Assembly (NCBI GenBank): GCA_031216915.1
Contig: CM062289.1
Location: 57,912,577-57,976,576, forward strand
DNA length: 64,000 nt
Origin: Pictodentalium vernedei
Lineage: Eukaryota; Mollusca; Scaphopoda; Dentaliida; Dentaliidae
Direction: 5' to 3'
Within the stretch, counting starts at the first letter, position 1. Every line of letters starts with the position of its first letter. The notes under the pieces are model-generated. The model searched no databases, was not told the origin of the DNA, and saw only the letters and a program-made list of their open reading frames with translations. The position numbers and the translations under genes are program-made. This document shows positions 22,084 through 33,388 of the stretch, one piece after another.

Positions 22084-22151
22084 CGCCGCCTGAGTGCTAG
22101 AATGTTCTATGCCCCATAGGAGACATAGAACATTCTAGGACTCAGGCGACG
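22084..22151 (+). mobile_element. 68-bp palindromic mini-element, family C copy 3
   Basis: Same length and loop (ATAG) as the copy at 15966, with a few arm mismatches (CGCCGCC start, GCCCC and GAGAC near the loop). The direct repeat AAAT is at 22080-22083 and 22152-22155. Confidence 0.8.
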
Positions 22152-22576
22152 AAATGTTGTGACTCGAATTGCCCTAATATTCACTTGCTAACTTGGTTAA
22201 GCTGAATAGGGGCCTCTGCAATTTACCCGGTCTCTCCAGGGTCTCTCCACCATTTTTTCCCATTTGTTTGCTACTCTCTGTCATATTTGCAATAAATTTA
22301 GATTTTTTTTGGGGGGGGGGGGGAGGGGGTGAGGGGGGTGAGTTAATCCTTCAATTATAAATGCCCATTTAGGGGCTGTACGACAATGGAACACACTTTC
22401 CGTCGGCTGTGTTCCGCTTGCATAAAGAGCCGTCACCCAGTGATAAAAACAAGGGCCCGTATGGTAAGAGTTAGCAGGTTATTGTTAATCCTTACCCTCA
22501 CTGTAATAACACTAAATTATTACGGATGTTTCCCATTTTAGTCCACTTCGCGATAGAGATTATGTTTCTCTGTATG

Positions 22577-22825
22577 TTAACCCTTTACCCAACGCAGACG
22601 GTATCAACATTTATTATTTTAAATATCATTGTTTTAATTTTTCAAAACATTTCAACAAAACTATATCATGTGACCCCCTCATTGGAACGAGCTCGACGAG
22701 CTCGTTCCAAAGAGGGGTCGCATGATATGGGTTTATTGAAATTTTCTGAAAAATAATATTTCTTTAGCTACTGAATTTGCATATTAAGAGGGCGGATGCG
22801 GCCGATTCGTTGGGTAAAGGGTTAA
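22577..22825 (+). mobile_element. Family A MITE, subfamily 2
   Basis: TTAA-flanked, CCCTTTACCCAACGCAGACGG start, GGAACGAGCTCGACGAGCTC core, and end GATTCGTTGGGTAAAGGG. Non-coding. Confidence 0.85.
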
Positions 22826-23012
22826 ATTTGCGTGACAAAAAATGATTAAAATACCCAATAATATGATATTTTTGAACCTGAAGCGATTACTGTTTGTTGG
22901 AAATATGATATGGAATGAAAATAAATACAGAAAAATTGGGGAGACCACTGCTTTTTAAATAAATTGAAGTCACCTATTCATCAGCTTTACCGCTAACTCA
23001 CCTACAATCAGT

Positions 23013-23375
23013 ATATTTATTATTTATTTATTGGGGTTTAAGGTCACATATTTCTGCACAATGGCTAATCATGACCGTGACAGTTTTACGGGTCGAGGAA
23101 GCCGGAGTACCCGGAGAGAACCACCGAGCAACGGCGAGCAACTGTCAGTTTCCCCAACATAATAACTCCATACAAGCAGGGTTAGCATTGGTTGAAGACA
23201 AGTGCACCATCGACGTGCAGTACGCCTTAGTACACGACGTCACCGTGCCCCCACATGGGCAATGGGGGTGAAGTGTCTTGCCCAAGGACACAACGCGATT
23301 GCCGCAGGTGGGATTCGAACCGAGGACCTCTCGGCTTGCAGCTTGCAATTCTACCTACTGACCCACCGCGCCCCC
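23013..23375 (-). mobile_element. Full-length SINE with exact target duplication
   Basis: The minus strand reads GGGGGCGCGGTGGGTCAGTAGG, B box GGTTCGAATCC, GGGCAAGACACTTC and a (AATA)n end. The 13-bp duplication ACCTACAATCAGT is at 23000-23012 and 23376-23388. The A box has one change (TGGGTCAGTAGG). Confidence 0.9.
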
Positions 23376-23474
23376 ACCTACAATCAGTGTTTTTTTCACT
23401 GTGAAGATGAGATGCTGTAATGTTACAACCTAGCTCTCTTAGCCCTTTCCTACAGCGTATGTCATCACACTATT

Positions 23475-23615
23475 AGTAGTAAGTAAGTAAATTTTATTCA
23501 ACAGAATACAATCATTATGGTTCAAAATGTTTTGCATTAATTGTTTGTGAAAGTAATTATATTCTGTTGGGATACAGCATGGCCAGATTGGCCGTCTTCC
23601 TGCTGACCCCATTAG
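23475..23615. mobile_element. Possible LINE 3' end
   Basis: (AAGT)n leads into TTTTATTCAACAGAATAC, and GGCCAGATTGGCCGTCTTCC follows. A diverged counterpart, CTAGATTGGCTGTCTACC, occurs at 41335-41390 near a reverse-transcriptase remnant. The LINE link is an inference from that neighbour. Confidence 0.35.
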
Positions 23616-24218
23616 TATAAACATAAAGCATGAAACATGGATGTCAGGAGAGAAGTTATGTCATCAACGTTAGTTCTCAGAGGAAAAAAATATGATCTGG
23701 GGCTTGTCTTGTTTTTATATAGATCTACGTCTTTAACTTCAAAATTTTTTCCGAGACCGAGCAGTTCCACCCCACTCAACACCACAACAGAAAAAATTGA
23801 ACTCCTAACCACTGATATGGCAACAGAATGGAAACTAACGTAAAGTGAAATTGAAAAGGAAACACAATCTGGGAATGGATCATGTCACACTTTACGAAGA
23901 TATTAAGTTAATTTTATTGTTTATTGATATGTAAAGTGTGTTGAACGTACTGATGATGAAGTTGGGGATAGTGAGGTTGAAGTTGAGGTTATTGATGTTA
24001 AAAAGGATATAACGAGGAAGTGTTTATGTCACGAGTACCTCACCTCCCGAGCACCTTACAGTGACCACAACATGCGTTTCTCCATCCTGTTGCTATACCA
24101 CCGACAACTATCTTATAATAGCTAGACTAAGCGAGAGGTAGTTTGAGAAGGGAAGATAATGACAAAAAGATGAAAAGATTTAATGAGATGAGATATGTTC
24201 AAATGTGATGAGATAACT

Positions 24219-24256
24219 AGTTACACAGTTTGTTGGTGGTCTAATAATATCCCTCC
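24219..24256 (+). repeat. Arm fragment of the 25140 palindrome
   Basis: GTTACACAGTTTGTTGGTGG plus TCTAATA matches one arm of the palindrome at 25140-25280. Confidence 0.6.
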
Positions 24257-24403
24257 AAAACAAATTCCCAGTTGCAGCCTCCGTGATGCTCATTTTCCCA
24301 ATGATATGGGCCCCAGACCCTTTCCATAGAGGGTAGAAGAATGCCCTCAGAGCGCCCTCTCCAACTCTGTATTACCTCACATTATTTGAAAGGATGCTTA
24401 GTA

Positions 24404-24661
24404 CAATACGAGGAGAGTGTATTATCACTAAATCACCCGCAGAGTGGAGATTCCACCCGAGCAGTAATTTCAAATTTGTTGCAACGCATAACCAGCACAA
24501 GCAAAGTTTCAGCCAATGGACCTCCGGGTTAAACCCGGAGGTCCATTGGCCGAAACATTGCTTGAGTTTTTTTATCGACATGTACAAAATTTGAAAGTTA
24601 TAGCTTGGGTGATATCTCCACTCCACAGGTGATTTAGTTACAATCCACTCTCCACGTACTG
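24404..24661. mobile_element. Tc1/mariner-like MITE, family D copy 1
   Basis: TA flanks. Termini are CAATACGAGGAGAGTG and CACTCTCCACGTACTG. The central palindrome, CCTCCGGGTTAAACCCGGAGG with AATGG and GAAACATTGCTTG arms, is shared with the other D copies and family E. Confidence 0.8.
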
Positions 24662-24935
24662 TATATTCAGCATTCTAAAATACATAAACGTCATCTAAAA
24701 GTAAATAAATGAACATCAAGGTCAAGCACAATTCGTGTAAACTTGTTGACTATTTTGTGAGTCAGAGGTCTAGGATTATGTAATTGAATGAAAAATTGGT
24801 CACCCCATTTTGTTCAGGGCTTACATTTCATTTAAATTTGGGAGAATTCATTTCTATGAGAGTACCTGCTATGAGTGTCCTAGGTTCCCATGAGGCCATC
24901 ATGATTGAACTCCTGTTGTATACTGATAACACATG

Positions 24936-25139
24936 TTAACCCTTTACCCAAATGTAGCTTTTTAATTTTTAAAACATAAACTGGATTTGATAATGTAAAA
25001 AAAAACAAATATTTACCAATAAAACGTTATAAATAATTATGGATGTTGACCACTCAGGAACTGGCTCAATGAGCCAGTTTTGTACAATTTTATTGACAAA
25101 ATGTCAGGATATTTCAGGTCATGTTGGCAATGTATTATT
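24936..25139 (+). mobile_element. Partial TTAA-type MITE
   Basis: TTAACCCTTTACCCAAATG resembles a family A start, but the following sequence differs. It holds its own small palindrome, GGAACTGGCTCAATGAGCCAGTTTT (25050-25080). No right end is seen before the palindrome at 25140. Confidence 0.4.
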
Positions 25140-25280
25140 AGTTACACAGTTTGTTGGTGGCCTAATATGGTATATATTTTGTCAGTTAATTTCATATTGG
25201 ACGAGAGCAAAGCTCTCGTCCAATATGGAGTTAACTGACACCATATATACCATATTAGACCACCAACAAACTGTGTAACG
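25140..25280. repeat. Long palindrome of about 141 bases
   Basis: GTTACACAGTTTGTTGGTGG at the left is inverted at the right, with GGACGAGAGCAAAGCTCTCGTCC at the dyad. It looks like a MITE core or a complete small element. Confidence 0.7.
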
Positions 25281-25344
25281 AATATATCTTACCGACTGCT
25301 GCATCGATGCACAGAACTAATAACAACAGCGATCACAATGTGTT

Positions 25345-25575
25345 CACGTGTCTTTGCCTTGTTACAATTTATGGGAGAGTGCCTACACCCATAAATTGTA
25401 ACAAGGCAAATTCATATATACAGTACAGTCCCCGTGGGCAGTCACTTTTCCACGTGTCCACAGTGGTTGTGGAAAACCGTGGGCAAATTACCCTTCAACT
25501 GCCCACAGAGATTTCTGTGGACAGAGATTTTTCTAGACCGTGGGCATGCTACCTACTTGCCCACGGAATTAATAA
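25345..25575. repeat. Cluster of short palindromes
   Basis: One hairpin is TGCCTTGTTACAATTTATGGG with its inverse (25350-25410). Next comes a chain built on CCGTGGGCA and TGCCCAC, with CACGTGTCCACAGTGG (25425-25575). No element boundaries are seen. Confidence 0.5.
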
Positions 25576-25832
25576 CTAACACGGCAATTCCCGTGGAGTC
25601 CACATGATCTGACTTTTTATTACACCACTATAATATTTATGTTACGGATTTTTTCTACACGATAGCAATAAGAAAAGAAATCTGTTAACATCGGAACGAG
25701 GTCAAAATATCAGACTAGTTTCTGTTCTGCCCTGTCAGGACAAATTCACGAGATAATCCAACTGGCGAAAATGCTGAAACTAAAAAGCTTATGGACCATG
25801 TGATATTTATCTACTCATCTGTTTGCCATTTG

Positions 25833-25848
25833 TTAACCTTTCACTTAA
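25833..25848 (+). mobile_element. Left tip of a split family A MITE
   Basis: TTAACCTTTCACTTAA corresponds to the first 16 bases of family A. The rest of the element resumes at 26807 beyond a fold-back insertion. Confidence 0.55.
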
Positions 25849-26806
25849 GGGCCTATATAAATAATGAAGTTTTGTTTATTTTGAAAATTCTCACCTCTGA
25901 TATTCCTTCAATTCAAATTAAATATACACAAAATGTACATCAAAATGAAGGTTTGGATGTATAGAACATGAAACACATGTGTAATCAACTCATAGAGTCG
26001 ACTGTAGGCACCACTGGTTCCTGGAAGTCTGCTGCCGTATTCGCACCAGAACTGATAATAAAATAATATTTCACGAAAACAACTTGTGGCCAAATGTGCT
26101 TCACGTATCCAAGAACAACGCTAGGGGATAAAAATTCTTCAAAACACGGCGACAGAGCTGCATTGGGGAAAATTCCAAAGCCTTTGCTTTTGTTTACGTA
26201 TGAGTATACTTTCGATTTCCGGTCGACGTCATCGGACAGAAAAAGCATGTAAAAACAACGCCGTCTAAAATCAAATAATGAAAAAGATCGCCTTCATACA
26301 GTATACTGTTATTAGATTGAGATTGCACAGTTGCCGTATTCAGTGCAAGGTATCATGATACCTGTTGAAATTTCTTAGAATTACGATTTTGTTTTTCGAT
26401 GGAAATTCGTGGTAACGAGTGATTTGCGCATGTCTGTCGAGCATGGAAACCATCTTCAATAAAAAATGCAGTCAGTGTTGTCCTTTTCCAAAATGCAGTC
26501 CTATCGCTGTATTCGAAAGTGTTTTGAATGCCTAGCTTTGTTCTTGGATATATGAAGCACATTTGGCCACAAGTTGTTCTGATGAAATATTATTTTATTA
26601 TCAGTTCTGGTGCGAATACGGTAGCAGACTTCCAGAAACCAGTGGTGCCTACAGTCGACTCTATGAGTTGATTACATATGTGTTTCGTGTTCTATACATC
26701 CCAACCTTCATTTTGATGTATAATTTGTGTATATTTAATTTGAATTTAAGGAATATGAGAGGTGAGAATTTCAAAATAAACAAAATTCCATTACTTATAT
26801 AGGCCC
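25849..26806. mobile_element. TTAA-flanked fold-back element
   Basis: Inverted arms of about 280 bases (25849-26131 against 26527-26806) enclose about 395 bases. The ends read GGGCCTATATA and TATATAGGCCC and are flanked by TTAA at 25845-25848 and 26807-26810. The arms share ACAACTTGTGGCCAAATGTG and AGTCGACTGTAGGCACCACTGG. Short frames inside show no domain I know. Confidence 0.7.
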
Positions 26807-27045
26807 TTAACGCTAGGAGAAGACGACACTCGTGAAAAAATTCTTGTGTAACTACAAATTTTCATTTTTGGCTTCCAAAACATAGGTTATGACCCCCTCA
26901 TTGGAACGAGCGTGACGCGCTCGTTCGAACGAGGGGTCATAACCTATGTTTTGGAAGCAAAAAATGAAAATATAAAATAGATTGAATGGCGATTTTCGTG
27001 TATAGCGCCAGCCGGTTTTGGCCGTTACGTTAGATAAAGGGTTAA
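26807..27045 (+). mobile_element. Family A MITE body, interrupted at its left end
   Basis: Continues from the tip at 25833. After the shared TTAA come AGACGACACTCG, GGTTATGACC arms, a GGAACGAGCGTGACGCGCTCGTT core and the end GATAAAGGGTTAA. The core has compensating changes (CGTGACGCG), so the hairpin is still paired. Confidence 0.75.
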
Positions 27046-27764
27046 ATAAAGGAGGAATATTTCCACCAATTATGAATTTATCGTCACCAAATAAGGCCTC
27101 TCCTCCTCACGGCTTCATTTTTGTCTTCCGCTTCCGCAAAGTTCCGTTTCGTTTTCGCGACAGCTACCGGCTGTCTTTGAAATTCGAATCAAGAGTTGAG
27201 AGTATAATTTCTGGAAAACAACTCCTACCACAAGGATCCCCCGGGGGTGGGTCCATTACAGGTGGGGGAACCACCTCTCGATTATTCGCTTACCAATACC
27301 TGATGTTGGTTTTTAACCCTACTCCCCGTGGATAGTAATAAAAGAAACAGTTTCATTTCGAAGGTAACATGACACACATCCACAGAATATGAAGTCTTTT
27401 AAGTTGCCTAACCTGCACTTCAGACCAAATATGGGCTTCCAACACTCAATCTTTCAACTTGAAGCATTTATCGGCTGCCGCCATTTTGAATAATCAATGA
27501 ACAAAGGGGAGATTACCCATAACTGTCAGCGTATATTGATGTAGACAGGCAGTATATGGTTTTATATGCAGTCTGCATGTGGCGTCTTTGAACCAATGAA
27601 ATCCCCAGATACTTGTAGTAGGTAAGATATATAAGTATATGCTTTGAAATCCTGGTCTGTTTTATAGCTCATGCTCTCCATTCCTTGGCCTGTCCTGTCC
27701 TGTCTATTTTATGACTTCTCCGCCCTCCTATGACTTCCATAGATGTGTTTGTTTGCTGGTGCAT

Positions 27765-27853
27765 AATGCAGGTGTGCACATCACATGTAGCACATAGACA
27801 CAAGTTGGATGTGCCGATATGTGCTCAGGTGCTAGTGCACAATGTAGCACATG
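27765..27853 (+). repeat. Fragment related to the 60.1-kb satellite
   Basis: GGATGTGCCGATATGTGCTC, GCTAGTGCACAATGTAGCAC and related words match units of the tandem repeat at 60105-60420. Confidence 0.5.
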
Positions 27854-27855
27854 TA

Positions 27856-28112
27856 CAGTACGTGGAGAGTGTATTATCACTAAATGACCCGTAGAGTGGA
27901 GATTCCACCCACGCAATAATTGCAAATTTGTTGCAAAGCATAACCAGCACAAGCAAAGTTTCAGTCAATGGACCTCCGGGTTAAACCCGGAGGTCCATTG
28001 GCTGAAACATTGCTTGTGTTTTTTGTCGATATGTACAAAATTTGAAAGTTATAGCTTGGTTGATATCTCCACTCCGCGGGTGATTTAGTTACAATCCACT
28101 TTCCACGTACTG
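27856..28112. mobile_element. Tc1/mariner-like MITE, family D copy 2
   Basis: CAGTACGTGGAGAGTG start and inverted end with TA on both sides. The CCTCCGGGTTAAACCCGGAGG core is intact. Confidence 0.85.
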
Positions 28113-28295
28113 TAGCACAGAGACACATGGGTACATACGGGTATTTGAGAATATTTATGGCATGAAGATCTACTATTTGAGGATACCTTTTGAGGATACC
28201 GTTTGTACCTTCTGGAGGATACTTTTGGAGGATATCCATCTGAACACACTTGTGGCTCCTAGACCCATTCCGCGCATGGCTTCTGGATGTAGGGG

Positions 28296-28545
28296 GATGC
28301 GTCCAAAATTTTAAAATTTTTTACTGAAATGTCGCATTCTCGTTGATTTTGTGCAGTGAATTTCATAAGTCTGACCGCTTGATAATTAAGATGGTTCCTC
28401 CGTTTCATTGAAAACATCATAAAAATGCCCTTGGCGAGACAAGATTGGGTTACAAACATAAACAAACGCGTTCTGCAACTTACCAAAGATGTCAATTTCG
28501 AGACATCATTCTGTATATTTAAATCTGACTGTATATGTATCATTT
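28296..28545 (+). repeat. Dispersed repeat N, copy 1
   Basis: Aligns with 49264-49505 through GCATTCTCGTTGAT, TGCAGTGAATTTCAT, CAAAGATGTCA and CTGTAT blocks. Diverged and non-coding. Confidence 0.5.
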
Positions 28546-28812
28546 TAAAATTTATAAAGCAACTTACAGATAACTAAATTTGGTTTAATGTTGCTAGCAA
28601 AACGAAGTACTTGCTGTGGAGAACAGAGCGAGCACTTCGTCTTTATAGCGGCTCGGAATGTTGGATTTTCGTCAAGATCAAGACATTTCAGGGCATGAAA
28701 GTTTGGGGGTACGGAGTCCCGTCCCAGAAAAAAGTAGCAGAGCAGCGTCCGCCCAGGAAAGAATCACTGATTCGATGTCTTTTTTGGTAATCAATCCATA
28801 CAAAGTAATCGA

Positions 28813-29232
28813 TTAACCCTTTATGTAAGGTAGCGACAAAAACAGGCGAGCGATATTCAAAGAAATCACACTCTAAAATTTGTTGGGTTAAAAATTAACT
28901 CATATTAACTGGGTTTAGTGAATACGAACCCTATTAGGTTCTTATTCACTCAACCTAGTTGATTTAGGTTAGTTTTTAACCCACCTGGAAATAAGTTTGG
29001 TTAAAAATTAAGCCAAATTAACTAGGTTGAGTGAATATGAACCCAATTGGGTTCATATTCACTCCACCCAGTCGATTTTTGAGTTCAAGGTTCAGATTTT
29101 ATCATTTTTTTATTTTTTTTTTTTGCTCGTTCACATCGTCCCAGTAGGGGTTAAAAGCTGTGATTTTTAGTCAGAAAATAAATAAAGGCGCTTGAAGACT
29201 TTTTTTTCATGTGTTGTCTTGTAGGGGTTAAG
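28813..29232 (-). mobile_element. Family A-like TTAA element with unusual interior
   Basis: TTAACCCTTTATGTAAGG and ACAGGCGAGCGATATTC resemble the right end of family A read backwards. The interior instead has two tandem imperfect palindromes, built on AACTGGGTTTAGTGAATA and GAATATGAACCCAATTGGGTTC. AGGGGTTAA follows at 29147-29156 and again at 29223-29231. Boundaries are uncertain. Confidence 0.4.
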
Positions 29233-29414
29233 ACAGAGTCGACGCTTCAGTTTGTCTTCCCAGTATAAATCTATGACGCATATGGCGAAATGCCTCATTG
29301 ATACCTCAACTTAGAAACCCCGTAGAACTCCGACGTTGTGCTGCAAATGAAGTCCTTGTCATGATCTTCAAAGTCAGTAAGCATTTTGGGCTGCACATGA
29401 CTGCGTGCATATCG

Positions 29415-29791
29415 GTTTTAGGGTTTAATCCCGGGAACGGGAATTCCCGAGTTCCCGGTTCCGAAACCCAGCCCCGATACCCAGGAAATCTGCACCACGG
29501 AACCGGGAATGAAGCGTGGCACTGTCTGTGTATGGAACTTGAGTTTTCTGAATTGAAACTTTGTTTGATTTCGTAAGCCCTTCCACGCCTGAAATTTTTA
29601 CAGATTTGATTCCTGACGAGCCATTTTCAACAAATCACTGTAGCTCTCATCCATTTCTGGAGGACTCCAGCCCCCACCCCTCCCCTCAACAGCAAGATCT
29701 TCACCCGCTTCAAAGTTCAAACTCGTCTTCATTTTCAAATTTCTTGAATCACTATTCACTACCTTCTCCAACATCAACACCCCCTTCACTG
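29415..29791. other. Possible hAT end and open frame interrupted by MITE
   Basis: GGGTTTAATCCCGGGAACGG with inverted CCCGAGTTCCCGG resembles hAT subterminal sequence. A serine- and proline-rich frame (29561-29794) runs into the family F insertion. Related serine- and acid-rich codons resume after 30355 (EETGDGSEEGVDAVEDS). I cannot name the product. Confidence 0.25.
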
Positions 29792-30347
29792 TAGAGCTGT
29801 AGGTTAACCGAAACCGAACCGAGTTTTTTTGTTTTTTTTAAAAACCGAAACCGTCGACATATCGTAATCTAAGGTTTTTCGTTTTTATTAAAATACTCTC
29901 TTGCTGCAGAAATTCACAGAATGTAGCCATCCCAGAGTAGTGAGGGTACCCAGACTCTGCCATTGGCAGTGTCTGGGTACTCTCACTACTCTGGGATGGC
30001 TACATTCTGTGAATTTCCGACATTTCAACTTAGTTGTGTTCGCAGCTTTCCTCAAGTTGCGCGTAGGTGTCAGACCTCGAAAAATGGCCAAGCACAATAA
30101 AAGTTCTGTATATTTAGGTAAGCATTATATTGGCCTTCCTGATTCTTCATGTATTATAGCTTATTTCGGGCATTCATTGAGTTTCATTCAATTTCACTGC
30201 CATTCAGTTATGATTCCAGACACATAGAATGAGTTTTATTGAATTTTATTTGGCCTCATGAACAAACCGAAAACCGAACCGATCCGAGGTTTTACTCAAC
30301 CTGAAAAACCGAAACCGAACAAGAAACTTAAAAAACCTACCGCTCTA
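29792..30347 (+). mobile_element. hAT MITE, family F copy 4
   Basis: Termini are TAGAGCTGTAGG and CCTACCGCTCTA, with exact 8-bp duplication CTTCACTG at 29784-29791 and 30348-30355. The 108-codon frame of this family runs 29901-30227. Confidence 0.85.
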
Positions 30348-30966
30348 CTTCACTGTCGTCAACAGTCACCTCTGCTTAAAGCAGAGGAGACTGGTGACGG
30401 TAGTGAAGAGGGTGTTGATGCTGTAGAGGATAGCGTAGAAAGATGTCCCTCCGATTCATGTAAAGAACAAGATTATTCTTCCATATTACTTGTACACTTC
30501 CTGTTTTGCATTGTCGATCAAGGGGCCACTGTCGTCTGTTTAAGCAAGGGCGAATCTAGGATTCTGGGTTTGAAGGGAACACCACATGTCAAGCTTGGGT
30601 CGTGATGCAAGGCATCATCTGACGCGCACAGCGGCGAGTTGGGGGCGAGATCGAGAGGGGGTATCCCACTTGAAAAATGAAGGGTCAGTGTGACCCTCGA
30701 GTGGCTTCTTCGTCCATGACTGCAATGTTTTCCAACCAAAATATTCTAGCAATTTTATATAGACACATTCAACTTTTAAAAAAGGAAGTCAATTTATAAT
30801 TGTTCACAGGAGACCAAGAATCCAAATCTGCAAGCGTGGAGTACGGCATTATCCGCGAGAACACATGAACGCTCTCCACAACTGGTAGTGGATGTGCGTG
30901 TGTTATCATGGATAACCCCGCGTCTCCTTTTATCGGTACTGCGCCCTTTCTCTTGGTTCTCCCATG

Positions 30967-31212
30967 TTAACCCTTCACCTAACAAGGAAGGCAGACGACA
31001 CTTGCAAATAAAATTCTTGAATAACTACATTTTTTTCATTTTTTTTTTTTTGGCGTCAAAAACATAGATTATGACGTCTCATTGGAACGAGCTCGTTCCA
31101 ACGAGGGGTCAAAAGCTACGTTTTTGAGACAAAAATGGAATAATGAAAATTGAATGGTGATGTTTGTGAATTATACTGTCGGGTTTTGGCCGTTACGTGG
31201 GTGAAGGGTTAA
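30967..31212 (+). mobile_element. Family A MITE, subfamily 1
   Basis: TTAACCCTTCACCTAAC start, GGAACGAGCTCGTTCC core and GTGAAGGGTTAA end. A much older relative follows at about 31360-31560 (CCGTCCAGCGCTATTACC, TTTTTTCACTTTTGGCTC), recognisable but without a clear core. Confidence 0.75.
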
Positions 31213-31570
31213 GGGTTGTCACCACTTCCGTCTTTTCTGTCCCGTTTAACACATATAATTTATATGCTATATATGAAAATCATAATTCTGACGAAGAGGC
31301 AGTTTTAAGGAGAAAATTTACTTCGCAATTATGGTGCTGACATTTTCACTTGATATTTTACCCAAGGAAAGAGTTCCATATCCGTCCAGCGCTATTACCA
31401 AAAATCGACATTGACATTCTATCATTTTTTTCACTTTTGGCTCCCAAAACACCTCATTGAAATAACCTCGCGGGTTCTTTCTGCGAATGGGCGAAAGCTA
31501 CGTTTTGAGGGCGAATGATTTTTTATCAGTTATTAAAGTTTTTATCGGTGTCGTTCTCCTATGCAAGAGG

Positions 31571-31940
31571 TTATTTATTTATTTTATTTATTTATTTATT
31601 GGAGTTTAACGATACTCTCGGCACCTCGTGTCGTACAGTTTTATGGGTGGAGAAGGCCAGAGCACCGGCGAGCAACTGTCAGACTCTCCAACGTATATAT
31701 ATATCTCCACACAAGCAGGGTTAGCATTGGTTGAAGACAGGTACACCATCGGCGTGCAGTACAACTTAGAACACAACGGCAACGTGCATGCCCCCCCCCC
31801 CCCCACCCCCCATCCCCAAGTGGGTAATAGGGATTAGGTGCCTTGCCCAAGGAAACAACGCATTTACCCCTCGCGGGGATCGAACCGTGGATCTCTCGGT
31901 TTAAAGTTCAATGCCGTAACCACTGAGCCACCGCACGCTC
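31571..31940 (-). mobile_element. SINE, diverged subfamily
   Basis: The minus strand reads GTGGCTCAGTGGTTACGG with the B-box-like GGTTCGATCCCCG, then CCTTGGGCAAGGCACC. It ends AACTCCAATAAAT. A C-rich run at 31791-31804 has expanded inside. It directly abuts a family D MITE. Confidence 0.7.
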
Positions 31941-31944
31941 TATA

Positions 31945-32200
31945 CAGTACGTGGAGAGTGGATTGTAACTAAATCACCCACGGAGTGGACATATCACCCA
32001 AGCTATATCTTTAAATATTTCTACATATCGACAAAAACACAAGCAATGTTTCAGCCAATGGACCTCCGGGTTTAACCCGGAGGTCCATTGGCTGAAACTG
32101 TGCTTGTGCTGGTTAGGCTTTGCAACAAATTTGCAATTATTGCTTGGGTGGAATCTCCACTCTGCGGGTGATTTCGTGATACTACACTCTCCACGTACTG
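31945..32200. mobile_element. Tc1/mariner-like MITE, family D copy 3
   Basis: Starts TACAGTACGTGGAGAGTGG and ends CACTCTCCACGTACTG. The core is CCTCCGGGTTTAACCCGGAGG. The right TA has decayed to TT. Confidence 0.8.
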
Positions 32201-32890
32201 TTTTTGCAAGAGTTCAACATAAAGTTAAAGAGCTAATTTTGTGCATAACAAATAGCAAGGCTGATTATGTTTTGTATACAGTTTATGGAACTAATCTAAA
32301 GTCAATATGTAACAATATAATACACTTTTAGAACACGGGTGACATCTAGCAGGGAAACTTCATAGATCAACCCCCTGTTTCATAAAATTATTTAAATCAT
32401 AACTGGACTGAGCGAGAAGTTAGTGTAGAATGGGGTTGATATGGATGGAAGTTGGAACCCACACATCCCTGTTTGTATCATAGACACGCTTCTCATACAG
32501 AGGCGACTGATGATCAGTGCAAATGTGGGTGACCATAAATATCCAAGACGCACTGGGCATTTATGCCCAATGAGAGAAAATTTAACGAATTGAGTCATAG
32601 TATGCTAGCAAATGTACGAAAACCCACCCGCTGCATGTATATATTTAGTGTTCATGCGACGGTGGGGTGATAGTCCGGTTTATTTGTTGAATTTTCTTCT
32701 TTTTAGACCATTTGAAGATGGCTGAAGTGGGAGAAATATACTGAACCTGCCGATGGTGAAATTCAACTGGCCGAATCAGGCCTGGCAGTCTAGAAAATCA
32801 AGGAGCGCAAACCAATTGCCCTCCACAGATTGCTTGGGAGTGCAATTGCACCTGGAGTTTTCAGTACATATACTTGTGCGCTATTTTGGT
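32201..32890. other. No gene recognised
   Basis: The only structure seen is a half palindrome near 32705-32720 related to 18258-18330. Frames such as 32392-32598 (minus) have no recognisable domain. Confidence 0.4.
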
Positions 32891-32892
32891 TA

Positions 32893-33118
32893 GAGTACGT
32901 GGAGGGTGGACTGTCACCTAATCATCCATGAATTGGAGGTATCACCCAAGGCATTTCTCTCAAATCTCATACAGAAACACAAGAAGCACGAGCCAAGTTT
33001 CAACAAATGGACCATTCGCTGAAACTTTGCTTACGCTTTGTACCAAAATAGCATTTATTGCCTGAGAGAAATCATCACTCCACAGGTGATTTATTGACAA
33101 TACACTCTCTATGTATTG
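32893..33118. mobile_element. Degenerate family D MITE
   Basis: GTACGTGGAGGGTGGACTG and ACACTCTCTATGTATTG are worn versions of the D termini. The core is reduced to AATGGACCATTCGCTGAAACTTTG, so one half of the CCTCCGGG palindrome is deleted. Confidence 0.65.
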
Positions 33119-33308
33119 TATATTTACTTCAAAGTGTTACTGTTGTGACGGAAAATGTGTACTGCATTCAGCAACATAGTGGAAAAATTGGCACATCCAT
33201 ATTCTCATTATTCAAAATGTTTCATTCAATTCTTATGTGACTGTCTTCTACAATCAAAATGTATTGAAATGCGACACAGAATGGGTAATGAATTACTGCG
33301 AATCAATT

Positions 33309-33388
33309 TATGTATTTTTTTTATTAGTGTTTAAGGTCACATACATGTGCACAATGGCTAATCATGACCGTGACAGTTTTACGGATGG
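33309..33388 (-). mobile_element. SINE 3' fragment
   Basis: GTGTTTAAGGTCACAT, GCACAATGGCTAATC and GACAGTTTTACGG are the inverted 3' end of the SINE. The head is absent. Confidence 0.65.
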
